Below, piece after piece: positions 1 through 9,111 of a stretch of 64,000 nt of DNA. The notes beneath the pieces were generated by a model. The model saw only the letters and a program-made list of their open reading frames with translations. It did no database searches and was not told where the DNA came from. This DNA comes from JBOFIQ01 sp051654905. GTDB lineage: Bacteria; Actinomycetota; Actinomycetes; Propionibacteriales; Propionibacteriaceae. The stretch covers positions 62,001 to 126,000 of the forward strand of contig JBOFYY010000144.1 in the NCBI GenBank assembly GCA_051654905.1. Reading direction: 5' to 3'. The stretch's first letter is position 1, and the number at the start of each line of letters is the position of its first letter. The position numbers were made by a program, and so were the translations under genes.

Positions 1-627
1 TCTACTTTGGCGTATGCCATTGCCGGACATCCGAAATACACCATTACTTCAGGCAAGGTTGAGCTTGATGGCGAAGACCTCACTGAGATGAGCGTGGACG
101 AGCGAGCTCGGGCTGGTCTCTTCTTGGCGATGCAGTACCCCGTTGAAGTTCCTGGAGTTTCGGTAGCAAACTTCCTACGTTCTGCTAAGACTGCGCTATC
201 AGGTGAAGCTCCTAAGGTTCGTACTTGGGTGAAGGATGTTAACTCAGCGCTAGAGCGTATGGGACTTGACGGAGATTTCTCCGGTCGTAGCGTTAATGAG
301 GGCTTCTCTGGTGGTGAAAAGAAGCGTCATGAGATTGCTCAGCTGGAATTGCTAGATCCCAAGGTGGCAGTTCTCGATGAGACTGACTCGGGTCTTGATA
401 TTGATGCGCTGAAGGTAGTTTCTGAAGGCGTTAATCGTTACATGGAGTCGGGGGATCATGGGGTATTGCTTATCACTCACTACACCCGTATCTTGAACTA
501 CATCAAACCAGACTTCGTACACGTATTCGTTAAGGGACGCGTCGTAGAAGAGGGCGGCCCAGAGCTAGCTGCTCGTCTAGAGGAAACCGGCTACGAAAAC
601 TACCTCAAGGCAGCAGAACAACAGTGA
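1..627 (+). CDS. sufC: Fe-S cluster assembly ATPase SufC (5' end cut by window)
   Basis: ABC-type ATPase of the SufBCD scaffold that drives Fe-S cluster assembly in the cytosol. The frame is open from base 1, and its first codons (Ser-Thr-Leu-Ala) are the end of the Walker A loop, so about 40 N-terminal residues lie outside the window. Visible are the signature FSGGEKKR, the Walker B stretch ending LDETDSGLD (the SufC-specific form) and the switch His in LLITH. The TTG at base 7 is not the true start. The stop overlaps the GTG of sufS (GTGA), so the two are translationally coupled. sufB and sufD are expected just upstream but are not seen. Confidence 0.97.
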   Translation, partial: STLAYAIAGHPKYTITSGKVELDGEDLTEMSVDERARAGLFLAMQYPVEVPGVSVANFLRSAKTALSGEAPKVRTWVKDVNSALERMGLDGDFSGRSVNEGFSGGEKKRHEIAQLELLDPKVAVLDETDSGLDIDALKVVSEGVNRYMESGDHGVLLITHYTRILNYIKPDFVHVFVKGRVVEEGGPELAARLEETGYENYLKAAEQQ

Positions 628-1877
628 GCACTCTCGATTTCAGCGCCGCGGAACTGACTGCTCTGCGAGCACAGTTCCCGGTGCTGTCTCGGCAGGCGTA
701 CCAGCATCCACTGGTTTATCTAGATTCGGGTAATACCTCGCAGAAACCAGTACGAGTCGTGGAAGCTATGGCTGACCATGACCGTCTCCACACCGCAAAT
801 GTGGCGCGCGCTATGCATATGTTGGGGGCAGAAGCGACCGCTGCTTTTGAGGGTGGCCGGGAGAAGATTGCTGCTTTTATTGGAGCAGCTACCCCAGAAA
901 TTGTTGTGACGAAGAATGCTTCAGAAGCACTAAATCTGGCTGCTAATACGCTGGGGGCAGGGCTAACTACCGGCGATGAGATCGTTATTTCAGTGATGGA
1001 GCATCACTCCAATATTGTGCCTTGGCAACTGGTATGTCAGCGCACTGGTGCAACGCTACGTTGGTTTGATATTACTGACGATGGTCGCCTAGATATTGAT
1101 AAGGCGCGATCCGAAAATCTCATCAATGAGCGCACCAAAGTGGTGTCAGTAGCTTGGGTATCGAATGTGCTTGGCACAGTTAATCCGGTAGCCGATATTG
1201 CGCAAATGGCTCATGCAGTGGGAGCCGTAATGGTTCTGGATGGCTCGCAAGGAGTACCGCATCTACCTACCTCGGTAGCTGATCTGGGCTGCGATATGTT
1301 GGCTTTCACCGGCCATAAAATGTGCGGCCCTACCGGGTTAGGTATTTTATGGGGTCGCTACGATCTGCTGGAGTCACTGCCACCTTTCTTAGGCGGTGGC
1401 GAAATGATCGAAATCGTAAAGATGACAGGGTCTACCTACGCAAAACCGCCGCATCGCTTTGAGGCAGGAACCCCGCCAATTACGCAGACAGTAGGGCTAG
1501 GCGCCGCCGTCGATTTCCTTACTGAGGTGGGGATGGATCGGATCGCTGCCCACGATCATGTGATCACTTCATATGCGTTAACTCAGTTGCAGACCATCGA
1601 AGGATTGCAGATTCTAGGGCCAGTTACCCCACAAGATCGTGGTAGCGCCCTTGCCTTTGCATTGGATGGAATACATCCCCATGATGTTATGCAGGTCTTA
1701 GATTCGCGAGGGATCGCGGTTCGAGGCGGTCAGCATTGTGCCCGTCCGCTGCACGATAGATTAGGAATCCAATCAAGTGTGCGGGCTTCTGGCTATTTGT
1801 ACACCACTACTGATGAGATTGATGCATTAGTAGCGGCGCTACTGTGGACTAGGGAGTTCTTCGGAGGTAAATTGTGA
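624..1877 (+). CDS. sufS: Cysteine desulfurase SufS
   Basis: PLP enzyme that takes sulfur from L-cysteine as an enzyme persulfide and passes it to SufU. The 417-residue length is normal for group II desulfurases. The PLP lysine is K232 in FTGHKMCGPTG, the catalytic cysteine is C372 in RGGQHCARP, and the PLP-ring His is in the EHHSN motif. GTG start overlaps the sufC stop; the end overlaps sufU by 4 bases. The C after HKM, where many SufS have Y, is a minor variation. Order sufC-sufS-sufU-sufT matches the actinobacterial suf operon (Rv1463-Rv1466 in M. tuberculosis). Confidence 0.97.
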   Translation: MSTLDFSAAELTALRAQFPVLSRQAYQHPLVYLDSGNTSQKPVRVVEAMADHDRLHTANVARAMHMLGAEATAAFEGGREKIAAFIGAATPEIVVTKNASEALNLAANTLGAGLTTGDEIVISVMEHHSNIVPWQLVCQRTGATLRWFDITDDGRLDIDKARSENLINERTKVVSVAWVSNVLGTVNPVADIAQMAHAVGAVMVLDGSQGVPHLPTSVADLGCDMLAFTGHKMCGPTGLGILWGRYDLLESLPPFLGGGEMIEIVKMTGSTYAKPPHRFEAGTPPITQTVGLGAAVDFLTEVGMDRIAAHDHVITSYALTQLQTIEGLQILGPVTPQDRGSALAFALDGIHPHDVMQVLDSRGIAVRGGQHCARPLHDRLGIQSSVRASGYLYTTTDEIDALVAALLWTREFFGGKL

Positions 1878-2320
1878 ATCTTGATGAGCTGTATCAAACG
1901 ATCATTTTGGATCATTACCGACAGAAACATCATTGCGGTTTACGGGAAGACTATAGTGCTGAAGTTCAGCATGTGAACCCTTCTTGTGGCGACGAACTGC
2001 GGTTACGAGCACATATCAAGGATGGGGTAGTGCAGGACCTATCCTATGAAGCCGAAGGCTGTTCAATCTCACAGGCTTCAACTTCGGTAATGACTGATTT
2101 GGTGATCGGTAAGACCGTAGCTGAGGCGCTGGCTTTAGAAGCAGATTTTCTTGCGATGATGCAATCTCAAGGAACGATGGAACCTGATGAGGATCGTTTT
2201 GAAGATGGCATCGCGTTTATCGGTGTCAGCAAGTTCCCAGCACGCGTCAAGTGCGCGTTGTTGGGATGGGAAGCAATGAAAGATGCGGTTTATCAATCTG
2301 CATCAAAGGAGGGGCAGTGA
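1874..2320 (+). CDS. sufU: SufU sulfur-transfer protein
   Basis: Zinc-dependent sulfurtransferase partner of SufS, of the IscU-like fold. Its 148 residues carry the zinc ligand set C38, D40 (PSCGDE), C63 (EGCSISQAS) and C127 (VKCALLGW). The segment between the second and third cysteines is longer than in IscU, which is the SufU-type insertion. GTG start overlaps the sufS stop in a GTGA junction. In this operon type SufU is regarded as a sulfur acceptor for SufS rather than the scaffold, which is SufBCD. Confidence 0.95.
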   Translation: MNLDELYQTIILDHYRQKHHCGLREDYSAEVQHVNPSCGDELRLRAHIKDGVVQDLSYEAEGCSISQASTSVMTDLVIGKTVAEALALEADFLAMMQSQGTMEPDEDRFEDGIAFIGVSKFPARVKCALLGWEAMKDAVYQSASKEGQ

Positions 2321-2709
2321 GCGACGAAACCAGACCCAGTGACCTTGTAAAAGATGTTTTCCCTGATGCTGCCGGCGATGCGCCCGCAACACCGGTGGTT
2401 TACGGCACTGAGGAAGAAATCCTTGAGGCGATGAAAGACGTTATTGACCCTGAGTTGATGGTCAATGTGGTTGATCTAGGTCTTGTTTATGGTGTACATA
2501 TCGACGAGGTGGGTCAAGCCATTATCGATATGACGCTGACAACTCCTACTTGTCCGATGACTGATCGTCTGGAATACCAGACGGCGATGGCATTGGATGG
2601 GCTGGTAAATGCGGTGCGAGTTAATTGGGTATGGCTACCACCGTGGGATATGACAATGATTTCTGAAGATGGTCGTGAACAGCTACGCGCCGTAGGGATT
2701 TCGGTCTAA
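2317..2709 (+). CDS. sufT: SufT-like MIP18 family Fe-S assembly factor
   Basis: Small MIP18/DUF59 family protein (130 residues) that in suf operons acts as an auxiliary Fe-S maturation factor. Seen: the N-terminal EEEILEAMKDVIDPE and VVDLGLVY blocks and the conserved cysteine in TTPTCPMTDRLE. The start is GTG 2317, in a GTGA overlap with the sufU stop and behind AAAGGAGG. An ATG at 2251 would add 22 residues inside sufU and has no support. It is the last gene of the suf operon, and a hairpin follows. Exact biochemical role is not settled for this family. Confidence 0.9.
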   Translation: MSDETRPSDLVKDVFPDAAGDAPATPVVYGTEEEILEAMKDVIDPELMVNVVDLGLVYGVHIDEVGQAIIDMTLTTPTCPMTDRLEYQTAMALDGLVNAVRVNWVWLPPWDMTMISEDGREQLRAVGISV

Positions 2710-2727
2710 AAATCTCTTAGATATGAG

Positions 2728-2762
2728 CCCGGCTTCGCCTGCGCGAAGGCGGGTTCTGTCTT
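2728..2762 (+). terminator. Terminator hairpin after suf operon
   Basis: An 11-bp stem with one mismatch (arms 2728-2738 and 2743-2753, loop CTGC), GC-rich, followed by TTCTGTCTTT. It sits between the suf operon and the ABC-F gene, so it probably ends suf transcription. Confidence 0.6.
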
Positions 2763-2803
2763 TGCAGTTTGCTGTAGCGAGGTAGAGAAGGAAGAATCAG
2801 ACG

Positions 2804-4399
2804 GTGATTGTCGCAAAAGATGTGGAAGTTAGAGTTGGCGCCAGACTGCTCTTGGCGCCAACAACGTTCCAAGTAACCAAGGGCGACAAGATCGGTTTGG
2901 TGGGACGAAACGGGGCCGGAAAAACTACTCTTACCAAGATTTTGGCTGGGGAAGGGCTTCCTGCTGCTGGGACAATTACTCGCTCTGGCGAGATTGGATA
3001 TTTGCCCCAAGATCCGCGTACTGGAGATATGACTCAGTTAGCTAAGGATCGGATTCTTTCAGCACGAGGTCTCGACCAAATCGTACGTAGAATGCGGGCG
3101 GCCGAAGAAAATATGGCTGCTGAAGGGGATCGTCGCGATAAGGCGATGAATCAGTATTCTCGAGCTGAGGCAGAACTTATTGCCGCTGGTGGATATGCAG
3201 CCGATGCCGAAGCTGCCCAGATTGCCCACAATCTAGGGTTGCCGGATCGAGTTTTGGGGCAGCCATTGTCGACGCTTTCGGGTGGACAACGACGTCGAGT
3301 GGAGCTAGCTCGAATCCTATTTTCGGCAGCAGATACATTGCTACTTGACGAACCTACTAACCACTTAGATGCCGACTCAATTATCTGGTTACGAGATTTT
3401 ATTAAGACTTATCCCGGTGGGGTGATGATGATCTCTCACCACACTGAACTGTTGGCTGATACCGTCACTAAAGTTTTCCATCTAGATGCGAATCGTTCCG
3501 AACTAGATCAATATGCGATGAATTGGAAACGCTACTTATTGCAGCGCGAAACCGATGAGAAACGTCGCAAACGTGAGCGCGCTAATGCAGAACGTAAAGC
3601 TGATCAGCTACTTGCTCAAGCCGATAAAATGCGCGCCAAAGCCACTAAAGCAACGGCGGCACAGAATATGGCAAGACGGGCTGAGCGTTTGATCCAAGGT
3701 ATCGAAGGCGAACGTGCTCATGATCGCGTCGCTAAAATTGCTTTCCCCACGCCAGCTCCTTGTGGGAAAACACCATTGATGGCGCAGGATCTTTCTAAAA
3801 CATATGGGTCGCTAGAGGTATTCACTTCAGTAGATTTAGCTATTGACCATGGATCGCGGGTAGTTATTTTAGGGTTGAATGGTGCTGGAAAAACGACACT
3901 GCTGCGGTTACTGGCAGGAGTGGAAGTTTCCGATACTGGCGAGATCATCAAAGGTCATGGGCTGAAGATGGGCTATTACGCCCAGGAACATGAAACTATC
4001 GATGTTAAGCGTTCTGTGCTGGACAATATGAAATCAGCTTCCCCGGATCTTAACGAAACTCAGGTACGTTCGGTTTTAGGTAGTTTCCTATTCTCAGGTG
4101 ACGACGTCGAAAAGTTAGCTGGAGTACTTTCTGGTGGCGAGAAAACGCGGTTAGCTTTGGCGATGCTGGTAGTTTCTAGCGCAAATGTTTTGATGCTGGA
4201 CGAACCTACAAATAACCTTGACCCAGCCTCACGAGAGGAAGTTTTAGGGGCGATCCATAGCTACAAGGGAGCCATCATTCTAGTAACGCACGATGAAGGT
4301 GCTGTTGCGGCGTTAGAACCGGATCGAGTTTTATTACTTCCCGATGGTGTCGAAGATTTATGGAGCCCAGAGTACGCAGATCTGATTGCTCTTGCCTAG
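2804..4399 (+). CDS. ABC-F family ATPase (ribosome-associated)
   Basis: Cytosolic protein of 531 residues with two ABC domains and no membrane segments, the hallmark of ABC-F translation factors, which bind the ribosomal E site. Domain 1: Walker A GRNGAGKTT, signature LSGGQRRR, Walker B LLLDEPTNHLD. Domain 2: GLNGAGKTT, LSGGEKTR, LMLDEPTNNLD. The linker (about residues 240-300) is Lys/Arg/Ala-rich, as expected for the interdomain tRNA-contacting arm. GTG start behind GAAGGAAG. It lies after suf as Rv1473 does in M. tuberculosis. Whether it gives antibiotic protection or acts in housekeeping cannot be read from the sequence. Confidence 0.93.
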   Translation: MIVAKDVEVRVGARLLLAPTTFQVTKGDKIGLVGRNGAGKTTLTKILAGEGLPAAGTITRSGEIGYLPQDPRTGDMTQLAKDRILSARGLDQIVRRMRAAEENMAAEGDRRDKAMNQYSRAEAELIAAGGYAADAEAAQIAHNLGLPDRVLGQPLSTLSGGQRRRVELARILFSAADTLLLDEPTNHLDADSIIWLRDFIKTYPGGVMMISHHTELLADTVTKVFHLDANRSELDQYAMNWKRYLLQRETDEKRRKRERANAERKADQLLAQADKMRAKATKATAAQNMARRAERLIQGIEGERAHDRVAKIAFPTPAPCGKTPLMAQDLSKTYGSLEVFTSVDLAIDHGSRVVILGLNGAGKTTLLRLLAGVEVSDTGEIIKGHGLKMGYYAQEHETIDVKRSVLDNMKSASPDLNETQVRSVLGSFLFSGDDVEKLAGVLSGGEKTRLALAMLVVSSANVLMLDEPTNNLDPASREEVLGAIHSYKGAIILVTHDEGAVAALEPDRVLLLPDGVEDLWSPEYADLIALA

Positions 4400-4414
4400 C
4401 ATTGTAGTTTTACG

Positions 4415-5221
4415 TTAGTTAACGCTGCGGCAGAATGTGGCTACCGTGACGTCAAGGGTAACAGTAGCTGCAGTAGATGGAATGTCTTGTTGGTGAAAGG
4501 CATTAGGACCCATTGCAATTACGTTGGCTACGTCATTGGCGTTAAGTTCCATTGAAGTAGTCACATTACTGCAATCAGTGGGCACAAAGTGGTCGGCTAA
4601 CGTTGCTACTAGCAGATCGTATTTATTGTCTGCGATAGCTAGCAGATCGTAACTTTGGCGTAGCTCCAGTAAATGTTCTGGACCTGGAATTGCCACTACC
4701 AACTTACCTTCCTGGGCAAGAATTCGAGCAAATTCAGCGCTATTACGTGGAGCAAAAATGCAGGTAATTGCATCGACGCTTTCACTTCGTACCGGTAGTT
4801 GCTGCCAAGAATCCGCCACGATAGCTGCACCGCGCCGATGAGCTTTAGCAGCGCGGCGGCAGGCTGCAACTGAAATGTCGGTCGCTAGTCCGTAACGTTG
4901 TGAGTTAGCTTCGAGTAGTCGAGATAAATACCAGCCAGGGCCAGCTCCAATATCGATGATGTGTACAGCATCAGTTAAAGCCTTAGCTAGCGCAGTAACT
5001 ATTGGGTCGTAATGACCAGAATCTAGAAAAGCTAGGCGCCGAGCGACCATATCAGCAGTATCGGCATGATGAGGTTGCGCAGTTGCTAAAAGATTGAGAT
5101 GACCTTGTTTGGCGATATCGAAGTGATGCTGCTGGGAGCAAGAAATGATACGGTCTTGCCGCGATAGCGGTTGCCGGCAATGGGGGCATACCAGCCAGTC
5201 AAGAACATCATCGAGAGCCAT
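4415..5221 (-). CDS. 23S rRNA (guanine-N1)-methyltransferase, RlmA family
   Basis: SAM-dependent methyltransferase of 268 residues. It starts with a zinc knuckle (CPHC near residue 12, then a Cys and a His before FDIAKQGHLNLL), typical of RlmA(I)/RlmA(II), which methylate N1 of G745 or G748 in 23S rRNA. The SAM motif is DIGAGPGWYL. Whether it is the G745 or G748 (TlrB-like, tylosin-resistance) type is not decidable here. It converges on the ABC-F gene with 15 bases between the stops. ATG 5221 is preceded by a weak GAAAGAA. Confidence 0.88.
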   Translation of the reverse strand: MALDDVLDWLVCPHCRQPLSRQDRIISCSQQHHFDIAKQGHLNLLATAQPHHADTADMVARRLAFLDSGHYDPIVTALAKALTDAVHIIDIGAGPGWYLSRLLEANSQRYGLATDISVAACRRAAKAHRRGAAIVADSWQQLPVRSESVDAITCIFAPRNSAEFARILAQEGKLVVAIPGPEHLLELRQSYDLLAIADNKYDLLVATLADHFVPTDCSNVTTSMELNANDVANVIAMGPNAFHQQDIPSTAATVTLDVTVATFCRSVN

Positions 5222-5313
5222 AGCTACATTCTTTCAGTAAATAGTGCCCCCGCGCTTTCACTTCATCTCATGTCGAACTAGGCTGGCTGTATTCATTAAC
5301 AACAGGAGGATCC

Positions 5314-6657
5314 ATGGACCTGACTCAGGCCAAGGCATACGCCAAGGGTGCGATGCCCCGTCTTCTCGAGCGTCATGCTGAGCTCATTTCCTATCCGTCC
5401 GTTGCGTTCCCCGGCTACCCGCGCGAACCCATGGACGCTATCGTCCCAGTACTACTTGATATGTTCACAGAGTTTGGTATTCCCAATGTGGGCACGCTGG
5501 AACTTGAGGGTGGCTACCCGGCTATTTTCGCTGAAATACCTGGTCCGGAAGGTTCGCCGGTAGTGACGCTCTACGGTCACTATGACGTGCAGCCCTGCCC
5601 GCCCACGCAGAAGTGGGATACGGATCCGTGGACAGCTACTCGTAAAGAAGACGGCCGTATTTATGGTCGTGGGGCCGCTGACGATAAGTCTGGTGTTGTT
5701 GCGCTCGCTGGTATTTTGGGTGCGTTTGAAGGTAAACCGCCGTGCACAGTTCGTCTGGTAGTAGAAGGCGAAGAAGAGACAGCTTCTCATATTGAGGAGT
5801 TCGTCGAAAAGAATCCGCAGATGTTTGCCTCAGATCTGTTCATGATCACAGACTCTGGTCCGGCAGCAGTGGGTGAGCCAAGCGTAGGAACGGGTCTTCG
5901 CGGCACTGTCGCTACTACCGTTACTGCCAATACGCTTCCCAACGCGCTTCATAGTGGACTCTTTGGTGGCGCAGCCCCAGATGCACTATTTGTTTTGCTA
6001 CATACCCTTGACGCTATGTTCGACGATGATGGCAACACAGTCATCCCCGGTCTACATAGCTTCAGCTGGGAAGGCGCTGAGGTTTCTGAGGAAAGTATCC
6101 TCAAGAATGCTGAAGTGCTAGCAGGGGTTAGCCTGCAAGGAACTGGTCCGGTACAGAATCGAATCTGGTCATCACCAGCAGCTACCGTCATTGGTTTGGA
6201 CGCCGTACCAGTCGATCAGTGCTCGAATGCACTTAACCCGTCAGCTCGCGCTAAGGTGAGCTTGCGGATTGCTCCTGGTGCAGATCCAGTTGCCGAACTT
6301 GCAACGTTGAAGCAGTTCCTGCAAGATTCAGCACCTTTGGGTGTCACTTTAGAGTTCAGTAATGATGAAATGGGTGCACCCTTCAAAGCTGTCGACGGAC
6401 CGTATCTGCGGGCAGCTATGACTGCTCTAGAAGAGGCCTACGGTAAGCCCGCTGGGCAACTTGGTTCAGGTGGAGCTATCCCGCTAGTTAATGTTTTTGT
6501 GGGAACCAAGCCCGGATCGGAAGCAGTAATTTGGGGTCCGCAAGATGAAGAATTCGCTAAGATCCACGGTCCAAATGAGTCGGTTCATCCCGATGAAATT
6601 GAGCGGATCGTTGTTGCGGGTATTCGTCTGCTAACAGCGGTTGCTGAAACAAAGTAG
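5314..6657 (+). CDS. M20 family dipeptidase/metallopeptidase
   Basis: Zinc peptidase of the M20 family, 447 residues, cytosolic (no signal peptide). Metal-binding landmarks: GHYDVQP, GRGAADDKSG and the catalytic EGEEETAS. A dimerisation domain is inserted around residues 190-330. The closest family type is the actinobacterial dipeptidase that cleaves Xaa-Xaa or Xaa-His dipeptides; the substrate cannot be fixed from sequence. ATG 5314 follows a strong AGGAGG. Single-gene unit, with a stem-loop after the stop. Confidence 0.92.
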   Translation: MDLTQAKAYAKGAMPRLLERHAELISYPSVAFPGYPREPMDAIVPVLLDMFTEFGIPNVGTLELEGGYPAIFAEIPGPEGSPVVTLYGHYDVQPCPPTQKWDTDPWTATRKEDGRIYGRGAADDKSGVVALAGILGAFEGKPPCTVRLVVEGEEETASHIEEFVEKNPQMFASDLFMITDSGPAAVGEPSVGTGLRGTVATTVTANTLPNALHSGLFGGAAPDALFVLLHTLDAMFDDDGNTVIPGLHSFSWEGAEVSEESILKNAEVLAGVSLQGTGPVQNRIWSSPAATVIGLDAVPVDQCSNALNPSARAKVSLRIAPGADPVAELATLKQFLQDSAPLGVTLEFSNDEMGAPFKAVDGPYLRAAMTALEEAYGKPAGQLGSGGAIPLVNVFVGTKPGSEAVIWGPQDEEFAKIHGPNESVHPDEIERIVVAGIRLLTAVAETK

Positions 6658-6673
6658 AAAACACGTTATTCAG

Positions 6674-6720
6674 ATAGCGGCAGTTTGGTCCTTATCGGGC
6701 TGAACTGTCGCTATTTGGTT
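6674..6720 (+). terminator. Stem-loop terminator after M20 peptidase
   Basis: Twelve-base arms 6674-6685 and 6703-6714 pair with one G-U, loop of 17 nt, then TTTGGTTTAG. Position just after the stop supports a terminator. Confidence 0.6.
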
Positions 6721-6766
6721 TAGTAAGAGACGAAGATTTTATCGATAACCCAGTACAGTTCAATAT

Positions 6767-7480
6767 GTGAATAACACTTCGCGGGTAGCTTTTGTTACCG
6801 GGGCAGATCGCGGTATTGGCTATGCCATCAGTCAAAGGTTGTTGGCTGCAGGTCATCAGGTAGCAGTAGCTTCGCGCCATCCACAGCCCGCAGCAGGGGT
6901 GCTGGCTTGTGAATGTGACGTCACTGACACTAGTTCGGTAGCAGCAGCTTTTACGCAAGTCGAGGCAGAATTAGGGCCAGTCAGTATCCTCGTCGCTAAT
7001 GCTGGGATAGCTCGTGACGAACTGCTATTACGAATGAGTGATGAAGATTTCAATACAGTTCTGGATACCAATTTAACGGGAGCTTTTCGCGTTATTCGTA
7101 GAGCATCGCGTGCTATGGTCAAAGCTCGGTACGGTCGTATCGTGCTAGTTGGATCAGTGATTGGAGCCCAAGGCGGTGTCGGGCAAATAAACTATGCAGC
7201 CTCTAAAGCTGGCATGGTGGGGCTAGCTAGGGCGACAGCTAAAGAGCTAGGTGCTAAAGGAATTACCGCCAATGTGGTAGCACCAGGATTTATCGATACT
7301 GATATGACAGCAGCTCTGGATCCAGCGTTGATGGCTCATTATCAAAATCAAATACCGGCAGGACATATTGGGTCTGTGGCAGATGTAGCATCAGCCGTAG
7401 AATTTTTGACACGCGAAGAAGCCGGATATATCAACGGTGCAGTTATTCCTGTTGACGGTGGTTTAGGGATGGGGCATTAA
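6767..7480 (+). CDS. fabG: 3-oxoacyl-ACP reductase FabG
   Basis: NADPH-dependent ketoacyl-ACP reductase of the short-chain dehydrogenase family, 237 residues. Seen: cofactor loop TGADRGIGYAI, NAG motif, and catalytic S130, Y143, K147 (NYAASK). It sits 2 bases upstream of the enoyl reductase, the same pairing as fabG1-inhA in mycobacteria, so the two catalyse successive steps of fatty-acid elongation. GTG start has no Shine-Dalgarno; TACAGT at 6753 followed by 7 nt suggests a leaderless transcript. Confidence 0.93.
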   Translation: MNNTSRVAFVTGADRGIGYAISQRLLAAGHQVAVASRHPQPAAGVLACECDVTDTSSVAAAFTQVEAELGPVSILVANAGIARDELLLRMSDEDFNTVLDTNLTGAFRVIRRASRAMVKARYGRIVLVGSVIGAQGGVGQINYAASKAGMVGLARATAKELGAKGITANVVAPGFIDTDMTAALDPALMAHYQNQIPAGHIGSVADVASAVEFLTREEAGYINGAVIPVDGGLGMGH

Positions 7481-7482
7481 CT

Positions 7483-8256
7483 ATGGCTGGGATCCTTGCT
7501 GGTAAAAAAATTTTAGTGGTGGGAGTTACCCACACTACATCTTTGGGATATGCGGTAGCACAACTAGCTCAACAAGAAGGCGCTACGGTCGTCGTAGCTA
7601 ACTATGGGCGAGCGATGCGTCTTACCGCTAAAGTCTTGCAACGACTTGACCCGGTGCCAGCATTGATTGAATTAGATGTTACGCAAGAGAGTCACCTAAA
7701 ACGGCTTCCAGAGCTGCTAGGCGAACATATTGACGGTCTTGATGGCATCGTTCATGCAGTTGCTTATGCTAATCCTGATACTGCGCTAGGGGGACAGTTT
7801 CTACAGACACCGTGGTCTGATGTGGCTGAAACCTTGCAGGTGAGTGCTTATTCGTTAGCTTCGGTGACAGCAGCTTGTCGCGGTTTATTGCGACCGCAGG
7901 CAAGTATCGTCGGGCTTACTTTCGACGGGTCGCTATCTTGGCCAAATTATGACTGGATGGGGGTAGCAAAAGCTGCCTTGGAAGGTACCGCGCGACAGCT
8001 GGCTCGCGATCTTGGTTCAGAAAAGATTCGGGTAAATCTAGTCAGTGCAGGTCCGGTTAATACTCTTGCTAAAAACGCTATTCCAGGAGCTGAGGTGTTG
8101 GATCAAGTATGGGCTGAGAAAGCTCCACTAGGTTGGGATCCTAACGACGCAACAGCGGTAGCCCGCGCAGTATGTGCTTTGCTATCGGATTGGTTTGTGG
8201 CAACTACTGGGGAAATTATTCACGTTGATGGTGGATTCCACGCTATGGGTATGTAG
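7483..8256 (+). CDS. fabI: Enoyl-ACP reductase, FabI/InhA type
   Basis: NADH-dependent enoyl-ACP reductase of 257 residues, final step of the fatty-acid elongation cycle. The Tyr-x6-Lys active site is Y156 and K163 in NYDWMGVAK, matching InhA Y158/K165, and the family's atypical N-terminal glycine motif is GVTHTTSLGYAVA. The C-terminal GEIIHVDGGFH is conserved. Translationally linked to fabG (2-base gap). This enzyme class is the isoniazid/triclosan target in other species; no statement on susceptibility is made here. Confidence 0.93.
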   Translation: MAGILAGKKILVVGVTHTTSLGYAVAQLAQQEGATVVVANYGRAMRLTAKVLQRLDPVPALIELDVTQESHLKRLPELLGEHIDGLDGIVHAVAYANPDTALGGQFLQTPWSDVAETLQVSAYSLASVTAACRGLLRPQASIVGLTFDGSLSWPNYDWMGVAKAALEGTARQLARDLGSEKIRVNLVSAGPVNTLAKNAIPGAEVLDQVWAEKAPLGWDPNDATAVARAVCALLSDWFVATTGEIIHVDGGFHAMGM

Positions 8257-8319
8257 ACCATGCTCGTATTTCAAGTTTATCTGCGCACATTAGTTGACAC
8301 AGTTGGGTAGGTTGGTGTT

Positions 8320-9111
8320 GTGACATCAGTAGTGGAACTTAAAGACGTAACTGTTCGTCGAGGCGATGCGGTATTACTCGACGGTATCAACTGGCATATC
8401 GCCGAAGGCGAACGATGGGTTGTTATTGGACCTAATGGTGCTGGTAAAACAACTTTGATGCAGGTTCTTGCTGCCCAATTGCATCCCACTTCAGGTAGCG
8501 TCGGGCTGCTAGGGGAACAGTTGGGGGCTGTTGATGTCTTTGAGCTACGCCCTCGTATTGGGGTAGCTTCTGCTGATCTTGCCGAGCGGATACCGCGTAG
8601 CGAAAAAGTCAGTGATGTGGTGATTTCATCGGCTTATGGCGTATTGGGTCGATGGAATGAAACCTATGATGGTGCTGACTATCAACAAGCTGCTGCACTT
8701 ATGGGGCAGCTAGGGGTGGCACATCTTGCGGAGCGAACATTTGGAACGCTCAGCGAAGGAGAACGTAAAAGAGTTCAGATTGCTCGGGCATTAATGACCG
8801 ATCCAGAGCTACTTTTACTTGATGAACCAGCTGCTGGATTAGATTTGGCAGGACGTGAATATCTGGTTGCTACGTTGGGGCAGTTAGCTCAGGATCTGAC
8901 AGCTCCCACAACTGTCATGGTGACTCATCACGTAGAAGAGATTCCGGCAGGAATAACTCACGCTATCTTGTTGAAATCGGGAGCTGTTGTTACTGCTGGT
9001 CCGATCCGGGAAACTATCACCGGAAAATGGCTTTCTGAAACCTTCGAAATTCCGCTACGTCTCTACCATGCCGGTGGTCGTTACACTGCCAGATTACGGC
9101 CGGGGCGATGA
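8320..9111 (+). CDS. ABC transporter ATP-binding protein
   Basis: Single ABC ATPase of 263 residues: Walker A GPNGAGKTT, signature LSEGERKR, Walker B LLLLDEPAAGLD, switch His in THHVEE. No permease gene is adjacent, so the transport partner (if any) is unknown; the form resembles soluble single-domain ABC proteins found next to NfeD-like genes in actinobacteria. GTG start with TAGGTT 6 nt upstream and no SD suggests a leaderless mRNA. It overlaps the next gene by ATGA. Confidence 0.9.
   Translation: MTSVVELKDVTVRRGDAVLLDGINWHIAEGERWVVIGPNGAGKTTLMQVLAAQLHPTSGSVGLLGEQLGAVDVFELRPRIGVASADLAERIPRSEKVSDVVISSAYGVLGRWNETYDGADYQQAAALMGQLGVAHLAERTFGTLSEGERKRVQIARALMTDPELLLLDEPAAGLDLAGREYLVATLGQLAQDLTAPTTVMVTHHVEEIPAGITHAILLKSGAVVTAGPIRETITGKWLSETFEIPLRLYHAGGRYTARLRPGR

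Noticed and set aside
4404..4414. Terminator between ABC-F gene and rlmA-like gene
   Set aside because: Only a very short GTTA/TAAC repeat; not enough to call.
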